Part shown: positions 7,771 through 9,999 of the stretch, piece after piece
Position numbering within the stretch: the first letter of the stretch is position 1
How the letters are laid out: every line of letters starts with the position of its first letter
DNA from: Verrucomicrobiota bacterium
Lineage (GTDB): Bacteria > Verrucomicrobiota > Verrucomicrobiia > Opitutales > UBA953
DNA: 9,999 bases
Assembly (NCBI GenBank): GCA_005798925.1
Contig: SYID01000082.1
Span: 1 to 9,999, forward strand
Direction: 5' to 3'
Position numbers and translations under genes: made by a program
The notes under the pieces: generated by a model
The model's input: only the letters and a program-made list of their open reading frames with translations
Told to the model about the DNA's origin: nothing
Database searches by the model: none

Positions 7771-7799
7771 TTTGCCGTCGCCGGTTTGTTTGCTTTAAT
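7771..7799 (+). promoter_or_regulatory. Candidate sigma70-like promoter for tyrA-aroA
   Basis: TTTAAT (7794-7799) matches the TATAAT -10 box at five of six positions. It follows a weak -35 candidate TTTGCC (7771-7776) with a 17-base spacer. It lies in the AT-richest part of the 89-bp divergent gap, 45 bases before the tyrA ATG. The -35 match is poor (three of six), so this is a guess supported by position and base composition. Confidence 0.35.
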
Positions 7800-7822
7800 A
7801 GTCCGGCACTCTGGTTCATCAA
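7795..7822 (-). promoter_or_regulatory. Candidate sigma70-like promoter for the FGE-like gene and downstream genes
   Basis: Read on the minus strand, TTGATG (7822-7817) is followed after 16 bases by TATTAA (7800-7795). Each box matches four of six consensus bases. It is 39 bases before the ATG at 7755. Its -10 box overlaps that of the opposite-strand tyrA promoter candidate, so the two could not be bound by RNA polymerase at once. If correct, it would drive the minus-strand run, possibly as far as purK. Confidence 0.35.
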
Positions 7823-7844
7823 AGACGCACCTTCAACCTTAGAA

Positions 7845-8699
7845 ATGGCTGAATTCAACCGCATCGCCGTCGTCGGCGCCGGCCTCATCGGCGGCTCAAT
7901 CCTCCTCGCGGCGGCACGGCGCGGCCTGGCCGGCTCCCTGGCCTGTTGGTCGCGTTCGGAAAGCGCCCGCGCCACCCTCCGCGGGTTCGGCGTGGCCGAG
8001 GTCTTCGCCGACGCCGCCGACTGCGTGCGCGGAGCCGACCTGGTGGTGGTGACGACGCCGGTGGACGCCGCCGAGGAGACGTTCCGCGCCATCGCGCCCG
8101 GCCTCCGTCCCGGCGCCGTCGTCACCGACGCCGGCAGCGTGAAGGGCGCGATCCTCCTCGCGGCCCGTCGCCTGCCCGCCGCCAATCCCTTCGTCGGCGC
8201 TCACCCGATGGCCGGCGGGGAGAAAGCCGGTGCCGGTCACGCGGCCGCCGACCTTTTCGACGGACGCGTCTGCTTCCTGACGCCGACCGGGACCGAGCCG
8301 CCCGCGGCCCTTGAGAAGGTGCGGCTCTTCTGGCGGGGACTCGGCTCGGTCCTGCACGAGACCGACGCCGCCCGGCACGACGAGATCGTCGCCGCCGTCA
8401 GCCATTTGCCGCACGCCGCGGCCTCCGCGCTGATGCTCGCCGTCCGGGACCAGGAAGGTTTCCATCCGTTCGCGGTCGGCGCCGGCCTCCGCGACAGCAC
8501 CCGCGTCGCCGCCGGCGAGGAGAACCTCTGGGTAGGGATCATGCTCGCCAACGCGCGGCACACGGCGGCGGGGCTCCGCGCGCTCGAACACCGCGCGGCC
8601 GAACTGCGCACGGCCATCGAACAGGCCGACGCCGCGACGCTGCGACGCCTGCTCGCCGCGGCGCGCGTCGCCCGCCAGGACCTGGACCGGCCCGCATGA
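7845..8699 (+). CDS. tyrA: Prephenate (or arogenate) dehydrogenase
   Basis: TyrA performs NAD(P)-dependent oxidative decarboxylation of prephenate or arogenate on the way to tyrosine. The 284 residues form a monofunctional enzyme with no chorismate mutase or ACT domain. Motifs are the dinucleotide loop VVGAGLIGGS (9-18), VVTTPV (68-73), TDAGSVKG (94-101), the substrate-binding FVGAHPMAGGEKAG (116-129) with His120, SHLPHA (186-191) with two conserved histidines, and GLRDSTR (214-220) with the substrate-binding Arg220. The end of the first nucleotide-binding beta-alpha-beta unit has CWSRS (34-38) and no acidic residue there, so NADP use is possible; this is an inference. Its stop overlaps the aroA start as ATGA, so the two are coupled. 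The absence of an ACT domain suggests feedback control by tyrosine is weak or works differently. Confidence 0.93.
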   Translation: MAEFNRIAVVGAGLIGGSILLAAARRGLAGSLACWSRSESARATLRGFGVAEVFADAADCVRGADLVVVTTPVDAAEETFRAIAPGLRPGAVVTDAGSVKGAILLAARRLPAANPFVGAHPMAGGEKAGAGHAAADLFDGRVCFLTPTGTEPPAALEKVRLFWRGLGSVLHETDAARHDEIVAAVSHLPHAAASALMLAVRDQEGFHPFAVGAGLRDSTRVAAGEENLWVGIMLANARHTAAGLRALEHRAAELRTAIEQADAATLRRLLAAARVARQDLDRPA

Positions 8700-9999
8700 G
8701 CCCCGCCCTCGTCATCCGTCCTTTCACGACGCCGGCCCGCGGCGTCGCCCAGGTGCCCGGCTCGAAGAGCATCACCAACCGCGCGCTCATCCTCGCGGCC
8801 CTCGCCGACGGCGTGACCGTCTTCTCCGGCGCCCTTTTCAGCCGCGACACCCGGATCCTCGTCGCCGCCTTGCAGTCCCTGGGTTTCGAGGTCGCGACCG
8901 ACGAGGCGGCCGGCGCGATCCGCGTCGGCGGGCTCGGCGGACGCATCCCGAGGACCCATGCCAAGCTCCATGTCGGCAACGCGGGCACCGCGGCGCGCTT
9001 CCTCACGGCCTTCCTGGCGCTGGCGCCGGGCGGCCGCTATGAGCTCGACGGCGATGAGGCCATGCGGGCCCGCCCGATGCGGGGTCTCCTCGACGCGCTG
9101 ACCGGGGCCGGCTGCCGCGCCCTCGCGCCCGACGGCTCGCCCGCGGCGGGGTTTCCGTTCACGCTGCACACGGCCGGCCGGCTCGGCCGGCTCGAGGTGG
9201 ATGCGTCGGCTTCGTCCCAGCTCCTGTCCGCCCTGCTCATGGTGCTGCCGCTTTCGCCCGGAGCCACGGTGAACATGAAAGGCTCCACGGTCTCCGAGCC
9301 TTTCGTCGAGATGACGGCGCGGATGTGCGGACAGTTCGGCCGGCCGCTCACGCGCGGCGCCGACGGGGGCTGGTCCTGCCCCTGCCCCGGGGCTTACGCG
9401 GCCCAGGCGGACTATGCGATCGAACCCGACGCCACCGCCGCGAGTTACTTCCTCGCGCTGCCCGCCGTGACCGGCCCGGACAGTTCGGTCCGCGTCGAAG
9501 GCTACGCCGACGGCGGGCTTCAGGGCGACACGGCGTTCGCGCGGGTCGCCGCCGACTGCGGCGCGACGCTGCGGCCGGCCGACGACTCGCTCGTCGTCGG
9601 AAGCTGGTCCGCCATCAAGGGCGGCGACTTCGACTTCAACGCTTTCTCGGACACCTTCCTCACGTTGGCGACCGTCGCCACCCTGGCCGACGGGCCGGTG
9701 AAGATCCGCGGCATCGCCCATACGCGCAAGCAGGAGACCGACCGCGTCCTCGCCATGGCGACCGAGCTGGAGCGCCTCGGCATCAAGGTCGAGCCCTCCG
9801 CCGCGCAGCTTCGCGCCGACGAGACCCTTTCGTCCCTCACGGTGTTCCCGGGCAGGGCCGCCCTGCGTCAGGCGGCCGCCGCGGGTCCCATCACGATACG
9901 CACTTACGAGGACCACCGCATGGCGATGAGCTTCGGCGTCCTCGGTAGCTTCGACCTCTTCGGCGACGGCCGGCCGTGGATCGCGATCGAAGACCCCGC
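8696..9999 (+). CDS. aroA: 3-phosphoshikimate 1-carboxyvinyltransferase (EPSP synthase), C-terminus cut by window edge
   Basis: AroA joins shikimate 3-phosphate and phosphoenolpyruvate to form EPSP, the sixth shikimate-pathway step. The frame runs open from the ATG at 8696, which overlaps the tyrA stop, to the right edge: 434 codons, nearly the full family length. Motifs are VPGSKSITNRA (20-30) with Lys24; GNAGTAARFL (94-103); RARPMRGLLDAL (124-135); SASSQLLSALL (171-181); EPDATAASYFLA (243-254); the FSDTFLTLA segment (317-325) with the catalytic Asp319; TRKQETDR (343-350) with Glu347 and Arg350; and YEDHRMAMSF (404-413). All key catalytic residues appear present. Phe102 stands where E. coli has Pro101; the neighbouring Gly97 (E. 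coli Gly96) is kept. In several bacteria the two enzymes are fused (TyrA-AroA in Pseudomonas); here they are separate but coupled. Only the last short C-terminal segment is missing. Confidence 0.96.
   Translation, partial: MSPALVIRPFTTPARGVAQVPGSKSITNRALILAALADGVTVFSGALFSRDTRILVAALQSLGFEVATDEAAGAIRVGGLGGRIPRTHAKLHVGNAGTAARFLTAFLALAPGGRYELDGDEAMRARPMRGLLDALTGAGCRALAPDGSPAAGFPFTLHTAGRLGRLEVDASASSQLLSALLMVLPLSPGATVNMKGSTVSEPFVEMTARMCGQFGRPLTRGADGGWSCPCPGAYAAQADYAIEPDATAASYFLALPAVTGPDSSVRVEGYADGGLQGDTAFARVAADCGATLRPADDSLVVGSWSAIKGGDFDFNAFSDTFLTLATVATLADGPVKIRGIAHTRKQETDRVLAMATELERLGIKVEPSAAQLRADETLSSLTVFPGRAALRQAAAAGPITIRTYEDHRMAMSFGVLGSFDLFGDGRPWIAIEDP

Noticed and set aside
8237..9916. 559-residue open frame antisense to tyrA and aroA
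   Set aside because: It covers parts of two well-supported genes on the other strand; length comes from high GC content, not coding.

Overview
The window is about 10 kb of GC-rich, densely packed bacterial chromosome holding mostly housekeeping genes. It has ten protein-coding genes, two of them cut by the window edges. I see no RNA gene, insertion sequence, CRISPR array, phage or plasmid gene. The gene mix fits a Verrucomicrobiota-like bacterium, perhaps related to Opitutales: a NamZ/DUF1343 lipoprotein with a Tat-type signal, a large membrane protein with a degenerate formylglycine-generating-enzyme (FGE) domain, a PurE/PurK pair, adjacent tyrA and aroA, and no recognisable Shine-Dalgarno sequences. 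This placement is inference from family content, not a measured phylogeny.

Layout by strand. Positions 1-303 (minus) hold the start of a NamZ-like exported lipoprotein. A 101-bp divergent gap separates it from a plus-strand run (405-2362): purN, prmA (ATGA overlap with purN) and a small four-helix membrane protein of unknown function. This run meets a long minus-strand run (2363-7755) at a zero-base convergent junction. In transcription order the minus run is: an FGE-like membrane protein, a membrane-bound UDP-sugar 4,6-dehydratase of the WbpM/PglF/CapD type, purE, then purK. An 89-bp AT-richer divergent gap follows, and then a second plus-strand run (7845 to the right edge) with tyrA and aroA overlapping by ATGA.

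How the genes work together. PurN, PurE and PurK belong to de novo IMP synthesis: PurN formylates GAR, and PurK and PurE together turn AIR into CAIR. They lie in two units facing each other. TyrA and AroA act in aromatic amino-acid synthesis; AroA makes EPSP, the chorismate precursor, and TyrA oxidises prephenate towards tyrosine. PrmA methylates ribosomal protein L11. The 4,6-dehydratase starts synthesis of modified UDP-sugars for surface glycans, and the FGE-like protein next to it may be a cell-envelope factor, though its role is unknown.

I did not find a convincing new multi-gene system. The most unusual items are the cysteine-less FGE-like membrane protein, the general lack of Shine-Dalgarno sequences, the zero-gap convergent junction, and an orphan four-helix membrane protein between purine genes.
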